From Loktanella fryxellensis (lineage in GTDB: Bacteria; Pseudomonadota; Alphaproteobacteria; Rhodobacterales; Rhodobacteraceae): a stretch of 64,000 nucleotides of DNA. Positions 46,318 to 56,300 of the stretch are shown piece by piece. The notes beneath the pieces were generated by a model, which was given only the letters and a program-made list of their open reading frames with translations, had not been told where the DNA came from and did no database searches. The translations under genes and the position numbers were made by a program. Location of the stretch: NCBI RefSeq assembly GCF_900110065.1, contig NZ_FOCI01000001.1:372001-436000 (forward strand), given 5' to 3'. Positions within the stretch are counted from its first letter, which is position 1; each line of letters opens with the position of its first letter.

Positions 46318-48461
46318 TGTGCGGTTCCTGTCATGGTTTTCGCTGTCGCACGCCAGTCGTGCAGCAGTGGTTCGGTATAGCCGGACGGCTGCGTGCGTCC
46401 CTGCAGCACCAGATCGCAGGCCGCGCGGAACGCAGGCCCGTCGAAACCGGGTGCCATCGGGCGATACGCCGGATCGCCCGCGTTCTGTGCGTCCACGACG
46501 GCGGCCATCTTCTGCATCACCTGCATCATGCGCGCCTCGTCCATGACGCCGTGCAACAGCCAGTTCGCCAACGCCTGAGAGGAGATGCGGCACGTTGCGC
46601 GATCCTCCATCAGTTGCACATCGTGGATGTCGGGCACCTTGGAACAGCCGATGCCCTGATCCACCCAGCGCACGACATAGCCAAGGATGCCCTGCGCGTT
46701 GTTTTCCAGCTCTGCGGTGATCTGGTCGTCGGACCAGTTCGTGCCCTGCGCCAGCGGGATCGTCAGCAGATCGTCAAGCGTGCCGCGCGGCCCGCCCGCG
46801 CGGATCGCGTCCTGACGTTGCGTGACCGAAATGCGGTGGTAATGCGTGGCATGCAGCGTGGCCGCGGTCGGCGACGGCACCCAGGCGCAGGTGGCACCGG
46901 CCTGCGGGTGGTTCGATTTCTCGGCCAGCATCCGTTCCATCAGGTCGGGCATGGCCCACATGCCCTTGCCGATCTGCGCGCGGCCCTGCAACCCGCAGGC
47001 CAGACCGATGTCCACGTTGCGATCCTCGTAGGACTTGATCCAGGCCGCGTTCTTCATTTCGCCCTTGGGCACCATCGGGCCTGCGGCCATGCTGGTGTGG
47101 ATCTCGTCCCCGGTGCGGTCGAGGAAGCCGGTGTTGATGAACGCGACCCGGTCGGCGGCAGCACGGATGCAGGCCTTCAGGTTCGCGGACGTCCGCCGCT
47201 CTTCGTCCATGATCCCCAGCTTGACCGTGTTGGCCGGCAGACCCAATACACGCTCCACCGCGTCGAAGATCTCGACCGCGAAGGCGACCTCATCTGGCCC
47301 GTGCATCTTGGGCTTCACCACATAGACCGATCCCGCGACGGAATTGCGGATCCCGTCGGTTTTCTGCAGGTCGTGCATGGCGATCAGCACCGTGCACATG
47401 GCATCGAGCAGCCCCTCGCCCACTTCGCGCCCTTCCGCGTCCAGCACGGCGGGGGTGGTCATGAGGTGGCCCACATTGCGGATCAGCATGAGGGACCGGC
47501 CCTTGACCGTCATCTCCTGCCCGTCGGGGCGCGTAAAACCGCGGTCGCCGTGCAGGGCACGGGTGATGGTTTGGTCGCCCTTGGTGACCTGTTCGGTCAG
47601 GTCGCCGCGCATCAGGCCCAGCCAGTTGCCATAGGCCAACACCTTGTCCTCCGCATCGACGGCGGCGACGGAATCCTCGCAGTCCATGATGGTGGACAGG
47701 GCGGATTCCAGGCGGATGTCGCTGATCCCGGCGCGGTCCTGCGCGCCGATCTTGGACGTGGGATCGACTTCGAGCTCGATCAGCAGGCCGTTGACGCGCA
47801 AAAGCACCGTCAGCGTCGCACCGGACCCCGCATGGCCCGCGAACTGGCCCTGATCGCGCAAGGCGGGCGACAGCATGCCGTCCACGACCTCCAACCGGTC
47901 CACATCCGCCCAGCTGCCATGGGCCAGCGGCGCCACGGCATCCAGATGCGCGCGTCCCCACGCGATGGCACGCGCGCCGCGCGCGGCGTCGTAGCCGTTG
48001 CCCTGCGGCACGTCGCCCAGCGCATCGGTGCCATACAGTGCATCATAAAGGCTTCCCCAGCGGGCGTTCGCGGCATTCAGTGCAAAGCGGGCGTTCATGA
48101 TCGGCACGACCAGCTGGGATCCAGCAATCTGCGCGATCTCTGGGTCGGTGCCGGTGGTGTGGATCGTGAAATCGTCACCCTCGGGGACCAGATAGCCGAT
48201 CTCATTCAAAAAGGCGCGATAGGCCGCCGCTTCGAACGGTTTGCCCCGATGCAACGTATGCCAATCGTCGATCTGGCGTTGGAGCTCTTCTCTGTACGCA
48301 AGAAGATCGCGGTTTCGCGGACCCAGCATGTTGACCATGTCTGCGAAACCGGCCCAGAACGCGTCCGGCGCAATCCCGGTGCCCGGCAGGGCCTGATCGT
48401 CGATGAAATCGGCCAGAACCCGGGATACCTGCAATCCGGCCTTGTCGGTGCGATCGGTCAT
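46314..48461 (-). CDS. glcB: Malate synthase G
   Basis: Condenses acetyl-CoA and glyoxylate to malate in the glyoxylate cycle. The protein has 715 residues, the normal length for isoform G. Typical blocks are [85 protein letters not shown] and [22 protein letters not shown]. The catalytic Asp/Glu/Arg set of the TIM barrel appears intact. The start [11 protein letters not shown] follows a GGAGAG site. It is coupled to glcG; isocitrate lyase is not in the window. Co-control with the DUF2083 regulator at 24-25 kb is plausible but unproven. Confidence 0.97.
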   Translation of the reverse strand: MTDRTDKAGLQVSRVLADFIDDQALPGTGIAPDAFWAGFADMVNMLGPRNRDLLAYREELQRQIDDWHTLHRGKPFEAAAYRAFLNEIGYLVPEGDDFTIHTTGTDPEIAQIAGSQLVVPIMNARFALNAANARWGSLYDALYGTDALGDVPQGNGYDAARGARAIAWGRAHLDAVAPLAHGSWADVDRLEVVDGMLSPALRDQGQFAGHAGSGATLTVLLRVNGLLIELEVDPTSKIGAQDRAGISDIRLESALSTIMDCEDSVAAVDAEDKVLAYGNWLGLMRGDLTEQVTKGDQTITRALHGDRGFTRPDGQEMTVKGRSLMLIRNVGHLMTTPAVLDAEGREVGEGLLDAMCTVLIAMHDLQKTDGIRNSVAGSVYVVKPKMHGPDEVAFAVEIFDAVERVLGLPANTVKLGIMDEERRTSANLKACIRAAADRVAFINTGFLDRTGDEIHTSMAAGPMVPKGEMKNAAWIKSYEDRNVDIGLACGLQGRAQIGKGMWAMPDLMERMLAEKSNHPQAGATCAWVPSPTAATLHATHYHRISVTQRQDAIRAGGPRGTLDDLLTIPLAQGTNWSDDQITAELENNAQGILGYVVRWVDQGIGCSKVPDIHDVQLMEDRATCRISSQALANWLLHGVMDEARMMQVMQKMAAVVDAQNAGDPAYRPMAPGFDGPAFRAACDLVLQGRTQPSGYTEPLLHDWRATAKTMTGTAQ

Positions 48462-48557
48462 GTCGTGCTCTCCTGCAAATGTCGCCACATGGCTACGGGG
48501 CGGCGCGCCGGGTGTCCAGACATGGCCCCCGCAACGGGCCACGACAAGCTACCCCGC

Positions 48558-48707
48558 CTAGCGGGTCTTTGCCCCGCCGCGCGCCATGCGACATTTGTCA
48601 GAGCAGTAGCGCACTTCGTCCCAGACCTTGGCCCAGGCCTTGCGCCATGTGAAAGGGCGACCGCAGGTCGCGCAGACCTTGGTCGGCAGGTCGCCCTTTT
48701 TGACCAT
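48558..48707 (-). CDS. DUF2256 zinc-ribbon-like small protein
   Basis: A 49-residue protein: MVKKGDLPTKVCATCGRPFT, then WRKAWAKVWDEVRYCSDKCR. Cys12/Cys15 and Cys35/Cys39 form a probable zinc site. The family is widespread and often lies next to cryptochrome/photolyase or DNA-related genes; the function is unknown. A TTG three codons upstream (48716) may be the true start, giving LPKMVKKGD, because many relatives begin MPKMVKK. The gene begins just after the stop of the small TM protein on the same strand. Confidence 0.88.
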   Translation of the reverse strand: MVKKGDLPTKVCATCGRPFTWRKAWAKVWDEVRYCSDKCRMARGGAKTR

Positions 48708-48718
48708 CTTGGGCAAGA

Positions 48719-48979
48719 TCAGTTGCCGGTTGCAGCCGGTGCTGCGGTGGCAGGTGCATCCGTCGCGGGCACGGCCTCGCCGGTCTCCGCCTCGACCGAT
48801 TGGCCGGTGCGCGCGTCAGTCTGCGTGTCGGCCCCTTCGATCCCGTCGCTGCTGGAGCTGGTCCACAGCATGAAGCCGCCCAGCAACAGCAGCGCGAAGA
48901 CCACGACCAGCGCCATGCCCCGCAACGGTCCGCGATGCTGCTTTTCCTGTTTGTCCAGATTTGTCTGGGGTGCCGACAT
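48719..48979 (-). CDS. Small single-TM protein
   Basis: An 86-residue protein. It has a hydrophilic N-terminus (MSAPQTNLDKQEKQHRG), one TM helix (ALVVVFALLLLGGFMLW) and an Asp/Glu/Thr/Ala-rich tail probably in the periplasm. There is no recognised domain. A GGAGAG site precedes the ATG. It ends only 2 bp from the possible TTG start of DUF2256, so the two are likely coupled. It is divergent from pepN. Confidence 0.72.
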   Translation of the reverse strand: MSAPQTNLDKQEKQHRGPLRGMALVVVFALLLLGGFMLWTSSSSDGIEGADTQTDARTGQSVEAETGEAVPATDAPATAAPAATGN

Positions 48980-49076
48980 GTGTCTCTCCTTGCAGTGATC
49001 CGGGCAGTCCTTGCACGGCCTTGTTCGACTACATAACGTCATGGCACCCAAAGTTGTTTCGCAAAAGGTCGTCCCC

Positions 49077-51629
49077 ATGCAAGATGTCGCAGCATCCACC
49101 ATCCATCTGGCCGATTACACCGTGCCCGGCTGGCTTGTGGACGGCGTGCATCTGACGGTCAGGCTGGCCCCGCACGCGACCCGCGTGCTGTCGCGCATCG
49201 CATTCCGCCCCAACCCGGACAGCCCGCCGGTTCCGTTCACCCTGCACGGCGAGGATCTGCGCCTGATCCACGCGGCCATCGACGGACAGCCCGTGACGCC
49301 CGTCGTCACACCCACCGGTCTGACCTGCGACACGCCCCGCAGCGCCTTTGTCTGGGAGGCGGAGGTCGAGATCGCCCCCGCCGCCAACACGGCGCTGGAA
49401 GGGCTTTACATGTCGAACGGCATCTACTGCACCCAATGCGAGGCGGAAGGGTTTCGCAAGATCACCTACTATCCCGACCGCCCCGACGTGATGGCGGTGT
49501 TCACCGTCCGCATCGAAGGGGACACCCCGGTGCTGCTGTCGAACGGCGATCCGGTGGCACAGGGGCCCGGCTGGGCGGAATGGCACGATCCTTGGCCGAA
49601 ACCCGCGTATCTGTTCGCGCTGGTGGCTGGCGATCTGGTGGCGCACAGCGACAGCTTCACCACTCTGGACGGGCGCTGCGTCGCGCTGAACCTGTGGGTG
49701 CGCGCGGCTGATCTCGACAAATGCGAATTTGGTATGGGCGCCCTCAAACGCGCGATGGCATGGGACGAACGGGTCTATGGTCTGGCCTATGATCTGTCGG
49801 TGTTCAACATCGTGGCCGTCGACGACTTCAACATGGGCGCGATGGAAAACAAGGGGCTGAACATCTTCAACGCCAGCGCCGTGCTGGCCAGCCCCGAGAC
49901 GTCCACCGACGCGGATTTCCGCCGGATCGAGGCGATCATCGCCCACGAATATTTCCACAACTGGACCGGCAACCGGATCACCTGCCGCGACTGGTTCCAG
50001 CTGTGCCTGAAGGAAGGGCTGACCGTGTTCCGCGACCAGCAGTTCACCGGCGACCTGCACGGCCACGCGGTGAAGCGGATCGAGGATGCGCTGGTCATGC
50101 GCAACCGCCAGTTCCAGGAGGATGCGGGACCGCTGGCGCACCCGGTGCGCCCCGACCGCTTTGTCGAGATCAACAATTTCTACACCGTCACCGTCTATGA
50201 AAAGGGGGCGGAGCTGGTGGGCATGCTGAAACGGCTGGTGGGCGACGACGGCTGGCGGGCGGGCATGGACCTGTATGTCGCGCGCCACGACGGGCATGCC
50301 GCCACGATCGAAGACTGGCTGGCGGCGTTTCAGGACGCGACGGGCCGCGACCTGACCCAGTTCATGCGCTGGTACGAACAGGCGGGCACGCCGCGCCTGA
50401 CCGTCACCGACGACTATGCGGACGGCATCTACCGCCTGCACATCGCGCAGACGACACGGGCGACGCCGGACCAGCCGGACAAGCCGCCGCTGCACATTCC
50501 CGTGGCCATCGGCCTGCTGGACGACACCGGGGCCGAGGTCGTGCCGACCACCCTGCTGGAGGTGACGGAGGCGCAGCAGACATTCACCTTCGACGGGCTG
50601 TCCGCCCGGCCGGTGCCGTCGATCCTGCGCGACTTCTCCGCCCCCGTGATCGTGAACCGCACGGTGGACGCGGCGGAACGGGCATTCCTGCTGGCGCACG
50701 ACACCGATCCGTTCAACCGCTGGGACGCAGGCCGCAATCTGGCACGGGACATGGCGCTGCGCCTGATCCGCACCGGCGGCGGCGCACCCGATCCCGGCTA
50801 TCTGGCGGGGCTGCGGGCGACGCTGACGGACGACACGCTGGACCCGGCGTTCCGCGCCCTCGTCCTGACCCTGCCCGCCGACAACGACCTGACCATCGCA
50901 CTGGCGCTGGACGGCACGGTGCCGGACCCGGATCTGATCCACAGGGTCCGCGAGGACATCCGCGGCGCCATCGCCTGCGACCTCACCGACATCCTGCCGG
51001 ACCTGTATGCGGCACAGCAGGTCACCGCACCCTACGCCCCCGATGCGTCACAGGCCGGGCGGCGGCGTCTGGGCAATGCGGTTCTGATGCTGCTGTCCCT
51101 GACCGACGACGGTGCAGCGGCACAGGCGCAGTTCGACGCGGCCACCAACATGACCCAGTCGCTGGCGGCGCTGGGGGCATTGCTGTCGGTGGGGCGCGGT
51201 GCGGCGGCGGCACAGGCGTTCCACGACCGCTGGCAGCACGACCGGCTGGTGATGAACAAGTGGTTGGCCATTCAGATCGCAATGGCCCCGCCGGAACAGG
51301 CGGTCGCGATTACCGACGCGTTGACGCGGCATCCGGCCTTCGACTGGGGCAATCCCAACCGGTTTCGCAGCGTGCTCGGCACGCTCGCGGCGCATCCGGC
51401 AGGGTTTCACCGGGCCGATGGCAGCGGTTATGCCCTGCTGGCGGACTGGCTGATCCGCCTCGACCCGGTGAACCCGCAGACGACGGCGCGGATGGTCAGC
51501 GCGTTTGACGGGCTGGGGCGGTTCGATGCGGGACGGCAGGTGGCGATGCGCACGGCCCTCGCCCGCATTCGCCAGGCCCCGGCCCTGTCGCGCGACACGA
51601 CCGAGATGGTGAACCGCCTGCTGCGATAG
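49077..51629 (+). CDS. pepN: Aminopeptidase N (M1 family)
   Basis: Zinc metallopeptidase that removes N-terminal residues from peptides. The protein has 850 residues. The substrate-recognition GAMEN motif (MGAMENKGLNIF) is near residue 255. The zinc site is H290-E-Y-F-H294 with Glu313 (LKEGLTVFRDQ), and the catalytic Tyr region is NNFYTVTVYEKGAE. The N-terminal beta domain and C-terminal helical domain are complete. The start MQDVAASTIHLADY has an AAAGG site; an ATG 36 bp upstream lacks one. Confidence 0.96.
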   Translation: MQDVAASTIHLADYTVPGWLVDGVHLTVRLAPHATRVLSRIAFRPNPDSPPVPFTLHGEDLRLIHAAIDGQPVTPVVTPTGLTCDTPRSAFVWEAEVEIAPAANTALEGLYMSNGIYCTQCEAEGFRKITYYPDRPDVMAVFTVRIEGDTPVLLSNGDPVAQGPGWAEWHDPWPKPAYLFALVAGDLVAHSDSFTTLDGRCVALNLWVRAADLDKCEFGMGALKRAMAWDERVYGLAYDLSVFNIVAVDDFNMGAMENKGLNIFNASAVLASPETSTDADFRRIEAIIAHEYFHNWTGNRITCRDWFQLCLKEGLTVFRDQQFTGDLHGHAVKRIEDALVMRNRQFQEDAGPLAHPVRPDRFVEINNFYTVTVYEKGAELVGMLKRLVGDDGWRAGMDLYVARHDGHAATIEDWLAAFQDATGRDLTQFMRWYEQAGTPRLTVTDDYADGIYRLHIAQTTRATPDQPDKPPLHIPVAIGLLDDTGAEVVPTTLLEVTEAQQTFTFDGLSARPVPSILRDFSAPVIVNRTVDAAERAFLLAHDTDPFNRWDAGRNLARDMALRLIRTGGGAPDPGYLAGLRATLTDDTLDPAFRALVLTLPADNDLTIALALDGTVPDPDLIHRVREDIRGAIACDLTDILPDLYAAQQVTAPYAPDASQAGRRRLGNAVLMLLSLTDDGAAAQAQFDAATNMTQSLAALGALLSVGRGAAAAQAFHDRWQHDRLVMNKWLAIQIAMAPPEQAVAITDALTRHPAFDWGNPNRFRSVLGTLAAHPAGFHRADGSGYALLADWLIRLDPVNPQTTARMVSAFDGLGRFDAGRQVAMRTALARIRQAPALSRDTTEMVNRLLR

Positions 51630-51704
51630 CGGCGCGCTTGGACTCTGCGGCATTTCGGCATAGATGTCATGGAACAGTTACCGGTGACGAGGCATGAGGG
51701 TTTC

Positions 51705-52577
51705 ATGAAAGACCGCATTGATCCGCTGATCGTCGAGCGTGCGCCTTGGATGTACCGGTCGTGGCCGGGCGTCGGATTGATCCGTGGTCTGATGCATCTG
51801 GCACTGGCCTATGACCGCACGGTCGCCATCGCCACCGACATGCGCGATGCGCCGTCCGCGCAGATCATGGCGACCATGGGCGACATGCTGGCCAAGCACG
51901 TCGAGGTACAGGGCCTGTCGAACCTGCCGCTGCACGGCCCGGCGCTGATCGTCGCGAATCACCCGACCGGCATTGCGGACGGCATCATCCTGCACCACAC
52001 CATCGCGCGGATCAGGCCGGACCTGTATTTCTTCGCCAACTCCGACATCCTGCGCGTCATGCCGCAGATGGGCGACATGATCTGCCCGGTCGAATGGCGA
52101 CTGGACAAGCGCACCCGCGAAAAGACCCGCAACACGATGGAATACGTCCGCGCGGCGACAGAGGCCGGGCGCTTGGGCGTGATCTTTCCGTCGGGCCGTC
52201 TGGCCAAGCGGGTCGGGTTCAAGCTGCACGAGCGGCCGTGGATGGCCTCTGCCGCCATGCTGGCGCGCAAGTTTGACCTGCCGGTCATTCCGGTGAACCT
52301 GCAGGCGCGCAATTCGGCGCTGTTCTATCTCTTCGACAAGATCCACCCGACCCTGCGCGACGTGACCCTGTTCCACGAGACGCTGAACAAGGACCGCCAG
52401 CCCTACCGGATCACCGTGGGTGAACCGATCCAAGCGTCTGCGCTGCCCAAGGGGTCGGAAGACGGGATCGAGATGCTGAAGAAGGCGACGCTGGCGCTGG
52501 GTGGCGTCGATGCGCCCGCCGTCAGCCTGATCCGCATGACGCGCCCGCTGTTCCGCGCCCCGGTGCCCCGCAGCTAA
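51705..52577 (+). CDS. PlsC-type acyltransferase (lysophospholipid acyltransferase family)
   Basis: A 290-residue membrane-associated acyltransferase. The catalytic block is VANHPTGIADGIIL, an H-x4-D variant; later blocks are VIFPSGRLAKR and LPVIPVNLQARN. The acceptor may be lysophosphatidate, ornithine lipid or another lysolipid; it cannot be decided here. No TM helix is obvious, but the N-terminal amphipathic segment could bind membrane. The start at 51705 has a GAGGG site 6 bp upstream; the ATG at 51669 does not. It is 75 bp after pepN. Confidence 0.87.
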   Translation: MKDRIDPLIVERAPWMYRSWPGVGLIRGLMHLALAYDRTVAIATDMRDAPSAQIMATMGDMLAKHVEVQGLSNLPLHGPALIVANHPTGIADGIILHHTIARIRPDLYFFANSDILRVMPQMGDMICPVEWRLDKRTREKTRNTMEYVRAATEAGRLGVIFPSGRLAKRVGFKLHERPWMASAAMLARKFDLPVIPVNLQARNSALFYLFDKIHPTLRDVTLFHETLNKDRQPYRITVGEPIQASALPKGSEDGIEMLKKATLALGGVDAPAVSLIRMTRPLFRAPVPRS

Positions 52578-52678
52578 GCGGCACGCCGGTTTTCGCATGG
52601 GCCCGCGCGCCCTCTCTCACCTGAAAGATCGTTGAACGCCTCTCGCCCGCCGGTCTGACACCCCGAAGTGCCGCGTCG

Positions 52679-53587
52679 TCAGTCCGAGGACGCCACGGCC
52701 AAGGCTGCCGGACGGCCCACCGCACGAGCGTGGCCCGCGATCCCCGCCCCCGCCACCATGCGCAGGTCCGGCGCCGCTGCGCCCGGCCGCAAGGCAGGGC
52801 GGGCCGTGGGCCGCAACGTGACGCGGGTCACGCCCGGCCGCTTGACCGGTGCCGTGCAATAGGCCTGCTCGCTGGTCCACGCGGCCATCGCCGCCGCCTT
52901 GTCGGCGCGGCTCATCGGGCCCCAGTCGGCGGCGACGCCACCACCCGCAGCCACCACGCCATCGCGTTTGACCGTGCTTGCCATGATGCGCGCGGCGCAG
53001 GACAGGTTGGCGACCGGGTCCTTCAGGGCGTCGCCCGTGGTCGCGTCGCAGCCATGACCCGCCGCCGTGGCGGGCATGATCTGCAGCAGGCCATACCACG
53101 ACCCGCCACCGCCCACCGCAGCCGGGTTCTGGCCGCTTTCGTGTTGCGACAACGCAGACATCATGCCGACCCAGAACGCCTGCCGCTGAGCCGGACCATT
53201 GTCCGCATAGGCGGGGCACCATGTGCCGATATCCGCCGGCACCACCGAATCGAGTCCGCGTTCCGCCACCGCCGCCATCGTGGCCCGCGTCCACGTCCGC
53301 GCCGCCGCGCCGTCGCCCCAGCGGGTCGCCGGCACGTAGTCGGGACGGATGCGCGGGCGCACCGACGGCGCACCGGCGATCACATGCACCGGATACCGGA
53401 TTATGTGGACGGGGCGCGCGACAGGGCGATATGTGGGGGGAGGTGCAGGGGCCAAGGGCGGCACCGTGGCACTGGCCGGTGTGAGGGAGGCGGGACCCGA
53501 GTCCCGATCGACAGGCGTCTGGGCCGCAACGAGTGTTGCGCCGAACGCCGCGATCACTCCCCCCAGAATGATGATCCGCAACAGCAT
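52679..53587 (-). CDS. Lytic transglycosylase-like SLT domain protein, exported
   Basis: A 302-residue periplasmic protein with signal peptide (LLRIIILGGVIAAFGATLVAAQ), a Pro-rich linker (PPLAPAPPPTYRPVARP) and a C-terminal goose-lysozyme-like SLT domain. The catalytic Glu150 lies in LSQHESGQNPAAVG, followed by the GLLQIMP motif. The position of Cys124 and two later cysteines suggests a disulfide. It probably cleaves peptidoglycan. It is divergent from gatB, and the space between them holds both promoters. The start is the ATG just before the signal peptide. Confidence 0.85.
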   Translation of the reverse strand: MLLRIIILGGVIAAFGATLVAAQTPVDRDSGPASLTPASATVPPLAPAPPPTYRPVARPVHIIRYPVHVIAGAPSVRPRIRPDYVPATRWGDGAAARTWTRATMAAVAERGLDSVVPADIGTWCPAYADNGPAQRQAFWVGMMSALSQHESGQNPAAVGGGGSWYGLLQIMPATAAGHGCDATTGDALKDPVANLSCAARIMASTVKRDGVVAAGGGVAADWGPMSRADKAAAMAAWTSEQAYCTAPVKRPGVTRVTLRPTARPALRPGAAAPDLRMVAGAGIAGHARAVGRPAALAVASSD

Positions 53588-53724
53588 GGGGCGTAAACTG
53601 CCCTGCGGACGGGCTTGCAGGCAAGGGCCGCGTCCCTGCACAGGCGGAAGGGCGCCGGTTCGCCGCCCTTGTTCCACCACCGACCCTGCCCTAGAAGGAC
53701 GGCTGACAGTTGATGAGGATTGCC

Positions 53725-55239
53725 ATGCTCGACCTGAACCACCCCACCCCCGCGCCACGCGTCATCAGCGGGGCAAAGCACGACTGGGAACTGGTCATCG
53801 GGCTGGAAGTGCACGCACAGGTCGCCACACGGGCCAAGCTCTTCTCGGGCGCGTCCACATTGTTCGGTGCGGAACCCAACAGCAACGTGGCCTTCGTGGA
53901 CGCGGGCATGCCCGGCATGCTGCCCGTCATCAACGAGGCCTGCGTGGCGCAGGCCGTCCGCACCGGCTTAGGGCTGAAAGCGGCGATCAACCTGACCTCG
54001 GCTTTCGATCGCAAGAACTACTTCTATCCCGACCTGCCGCAGGGCTATCAGATCAGCCAACTGTATCACCCCATCGTGGGCGAGGGCGAGGTGCTGGTCG
54101 AATTTGGCGACGGCACCGCGCGCACCGTGCGGATCGAACGCATCCATCTGGAACAGGACGCCGGCAAGTCGATCCACGACATGGACCCGGCGATGAGCTT
54201 TGTCGATCTGAACCGCACTGGTGTGGCGCTGATGGAAATCGTCAGCCGCCCCGACATCCGCGGACCAGAGGAAGCGGCGGCCTATGTCGGCAAACTGCGC
54301 CAGATCATGCGCTACCTCGGGACCTGCGACGGCAACATGCAGAACGGCAACCTGCGTGCCGACGTGAACGTCAGCGTATGCCGTCCGGGCGATTACGAAC
54401 GCTATCAGGCCAGCCAGGATTTCAGCCACCTCGGCACCCGGTGCGAGATCAAGAACATGAACTCCATGCGGTTCATCCAGATGGCGATCGAGGTCGAGGC
54501 CCGTCGCCAGATCGCGATCATCGAGGATGGCGGCGCGGTCGTGCAGGAAACGCGCCTGTATGACCCGGACAAGAACGAGACCCGCTCCATGCGGTCCAAG
54601 GAGGAAGCACACGATTACCGCTACTTCCCTGACCCCGACCTTCTGCCGCTGGTGATCGAACAGACGTGGGTGGACGACATCGCCGCACGTCTGCCGGAAC
54701 TGCCGGACGCCAAGAAGGCGCGCTTCATCGCCGATTTCGGCCTGTCGGACTATGACGCGAGCGTGCTGACGGCGGACGTGGCGAATGCGGCCTATTTCGA
54801 GGATGTGGCCAAGGGCGGCGGCGACGGCAAGCTCGCGGCGAACTGGGTCATCAACGAACTGTTCGGCAGGCTCAAGAAAGACGACAAGGACATCGGCGAC
54901 AGCCCGATCCCGGCCGCGCGCCTCGCGCAGATCGTGGCCCTCATCAAGGCGGACACGATCAGCGGGAAGATCGCCAAGGACGTGTTCGACATCGCCTATA
55001 CCACGGGGCGCGAGCCGGACGAGATCGTGGCGACCGACGGGCTGACGCAGGTCACGGACACCGGGGCCATCGCGGCGGCGGTGGACGAGATCATCGCAGC
55101 CAACCCAGCACAGGTCGAAAAGGCGAGGGGAAACCCCAAGCTGGCAGGCTGGTTCGTCGGTCAGGTGATGAAGGCCACGGGCGGCAAGGCCGCCCCCGCC
55201 GCCGTCAATGCGCTGGTCATGGAAAAGCTCGGCCTCTGA
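53725..55239 (+). CDS. gatB: Asp-tRNA(Asn)/Glu-tRNA(Gln) amidotransferase subunit B
   Basis: Subunit of the GatCAB amidotransferase that converts Glu-tRNA(Gln) and Asp-tRNA(Asn). The protein has 504 residues. The start is [14 protein letters not shown], preceded by GAGGA. Key blocks are [78 protein letters not shown] and the C-terminal helical YqeY-like domain ending VMEKLGL. GatA and GatC are not in the window. Confidence 0.98.
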   Translation: MLDLNHPTPAPRVISGAKHDWELVIGLEVHAQVATRAKLFSGASTLFGAEPNSNVAFVDAGMPGMLPVINEACVAQAVRTGLGLKAAINLTSAFDRKNYFYPDLPQGYQISQLYHPIVGEGEVLVEFGDGTARTVRIERIHLEQDAGKSIHDMDPAMSFVDLNRTGVALMEIVSRPDIRGPEEAAAYVGKLRQIMRYLGTCDGNMQNGNLRADVNVSVCRPGDYERYQASQDFSHLGTRCEIKNMNSMRFIQMAIEVEARRQIAIIEDGGAVVQETRLYDPDKNETRSMRSKEEAHDYRYFPDPDLLPLVIEQTWVDDIAARLPELPDAKKARFIADFGLSDYDASVLTADVANAAYFEDVAKGGGDGKLAANWVINELFGRLKKDDKDIGDSPIPAARLAQIVALIKADTISGKIAKDVFDIAYTTGREPDEIVATDGLTQVTDTGAIAAAVDEIIAANPAQVEKARGNPKLAGWFVGQVMKATGGKAAPAAVNALVMEKLGL

Positions 55240-55250
55240 CCACGCAGCTG

Positions 55251-55278
55251 CGGGATCGGGGCTTTGCCGCCGATCCCG
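55251..55278 (+). terminator. Hairpin after gatB
   Basis: CGGGATCGG, loop GGCTTTGCCG, CCGATCCCG: a perfect 9-bp stem 11 bp after the stop. An outer GCTG/CAGC pairing (55247-55250) may extend it. There is no U-run. Confidence 0.5.
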
Positions 55279-55355
55279 CCCCTTGCCGCAGCGCCACCCT
55301 TGGCCCGCGGCGATGCGGCTGCTATCGCCGCCTTCCATCAGATCCCGAGGATGCC

Positions 55356-55913
55356 ATGACACAGATCGAATACCGGGTCGTTCCGGCCCCCCGTCGGAGC
55401 GAACGCGTCAAGGGCCTCAAGACGCCGGAGGACCGCTATGCCCGCGCCCTGTCCGCCGTGCTGAACGCGCAGGCCGCCGACGGCTGGGAATACCTGCGCA
55501 CCGACACCCTGCCGTCAGAGGAACGCGAAGGCCTGATGGCCGGGCGCACCACGGTCTATCACAACATGCTGGTGTTCCGCCGTGTGACGGCCCCGGTGGC
55601 GACAGCCCCCCTGCCCCTGATCGAGGATCGCCGCGCAGCGCCCGTGCCACAGGCCCCCGCCCCCGCACCAACCCCCGCCCCAGCACCGACCCCCGCCCCC
55701 GCGCCGCCGGCTGCGCCGCCCGTCCCTGCGTGGCAGCCGCCGTCGCCCACAGGGTCGGCCTATCCCATCACGACGCCTGCCATCGGGGGTGCGACCCGTG
55801 GCATCGCCCCCGCCACTGTCACGGCCCCGGCGACACCGGCCGGGCCGACGCTTGGCGATACATCGGCGGGTGACGGCGCGGTCGGGGATGCGCCGCCGGT
55901 AGACCGGGCCTGA
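55356..55913 (+). CDS. DUF4177 domain protein with Pro/Ala-rich tail
   Basis: A 185-residue protein. The N-terminal 75 residues (MTQIEYRVVPAPRRSERV ... AQAADGWEYLRTDTLPSE ... FRRV) match the DUF4177 small alpha/beta domain, of unknown function. The rest is low-complexity: alternating Pro-Ala-Thr repeats (PAPAPTPAPAPTPAPAPP) then Thr/Gly-rich. The tail is probably disordered or spans the periplasm-like space, but no signal or TM segment is seen. A GAGGA site precedes the ATG. It is convergent with bolA. Confidence 0.85.
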   Translation: MTQIEYRVVPAPRRSERVKGLKTPEDRYARALSAVLNAQAADGWEYLRTDTLPSEEREGLMAGRTTVYHNMLVFRRVTAPVATAPLPLIEDRRAAPVPQAPAPAPTPAPAPTPAPAPPAAPPVPAWQPPSPTGSAYPITTPAIGGATRGIAPATVTAPATPAGPTLGDTSAGDGAVGDAPPVDRA

Positions 55914-55929
55914 CCGATCGGCGGTCAGG
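55909..55929. terminator. Hairpin at the end of the DUF4177 gene
   Basis: CCTGACCG, loop ATCGG, CGGTCAGG: a perfect 8-bp stem containing the stop codon, between convergent genes. There is no U-run. Confidence 0.45.
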
Positions 55930-55970
55930 CGGTTGGGGGCAGACGCGCCACGACGACGCAGCCCCCCGGT

Positions 55971-56225
55971 TCAGCGGAACTCGATCGCCAGCGCGTGCAG
56001 GCGACCGATGATGCCACGGCCCAGCGCGTCATGCACGGCGCGGTGTTTCGCCAGCCGCGACTGGCCGTCCAGCGACGGGGCACCGATCACCACGCGCCAG
56101 TGGCTCTCGCCGGACCCGTCGTCGCCCATGTGGCCCGCGTGCTGCGCGCTCTCGTTGTGGACCTCCAGATGCTCCGGCTGCAACCCGCGCGTCAAAGCGT
56201 CTCGAATGTCTGCGTCAAGGGCCAT
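55971..56225 (-). CDS. bolA: BolA family protein
   Basis: An 84-residue BolA-fold protein (MALDADIRDALTRGLQPEHLEVHNES). The helix-turn-helix-like class II KH core includes GESHWRVVIGAPSLDGQSRLAKHRAVHDALG, and the conserved C-terminal His lies in GRLHALAIEF. BolA proteins bind glutaredoxins and Fe-S clusters and influence iron handling and morphology. No monothiol glutaredoxin gene is adjacent. It is divergent from the J-domain gene. The symbol is by family; which BolA paralogue it is cannot be told. Confidence 0.92.
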   Translation of the reverse strand: MALDADIRDALTRGLQPEHLEVHNESAQHAGHMGDDGSGESHWRVVIGAPSLDGQSRLAKHRAVHDALGRGIIGRLHALAIEFR

Positions 56226-56300
56226 TATTTCTCTCCTGCCTCTTCAATCTGCCAGCCACAGGTCTAATGTGCCTACTCCGAGTCGGAAAGGGACGATCCC

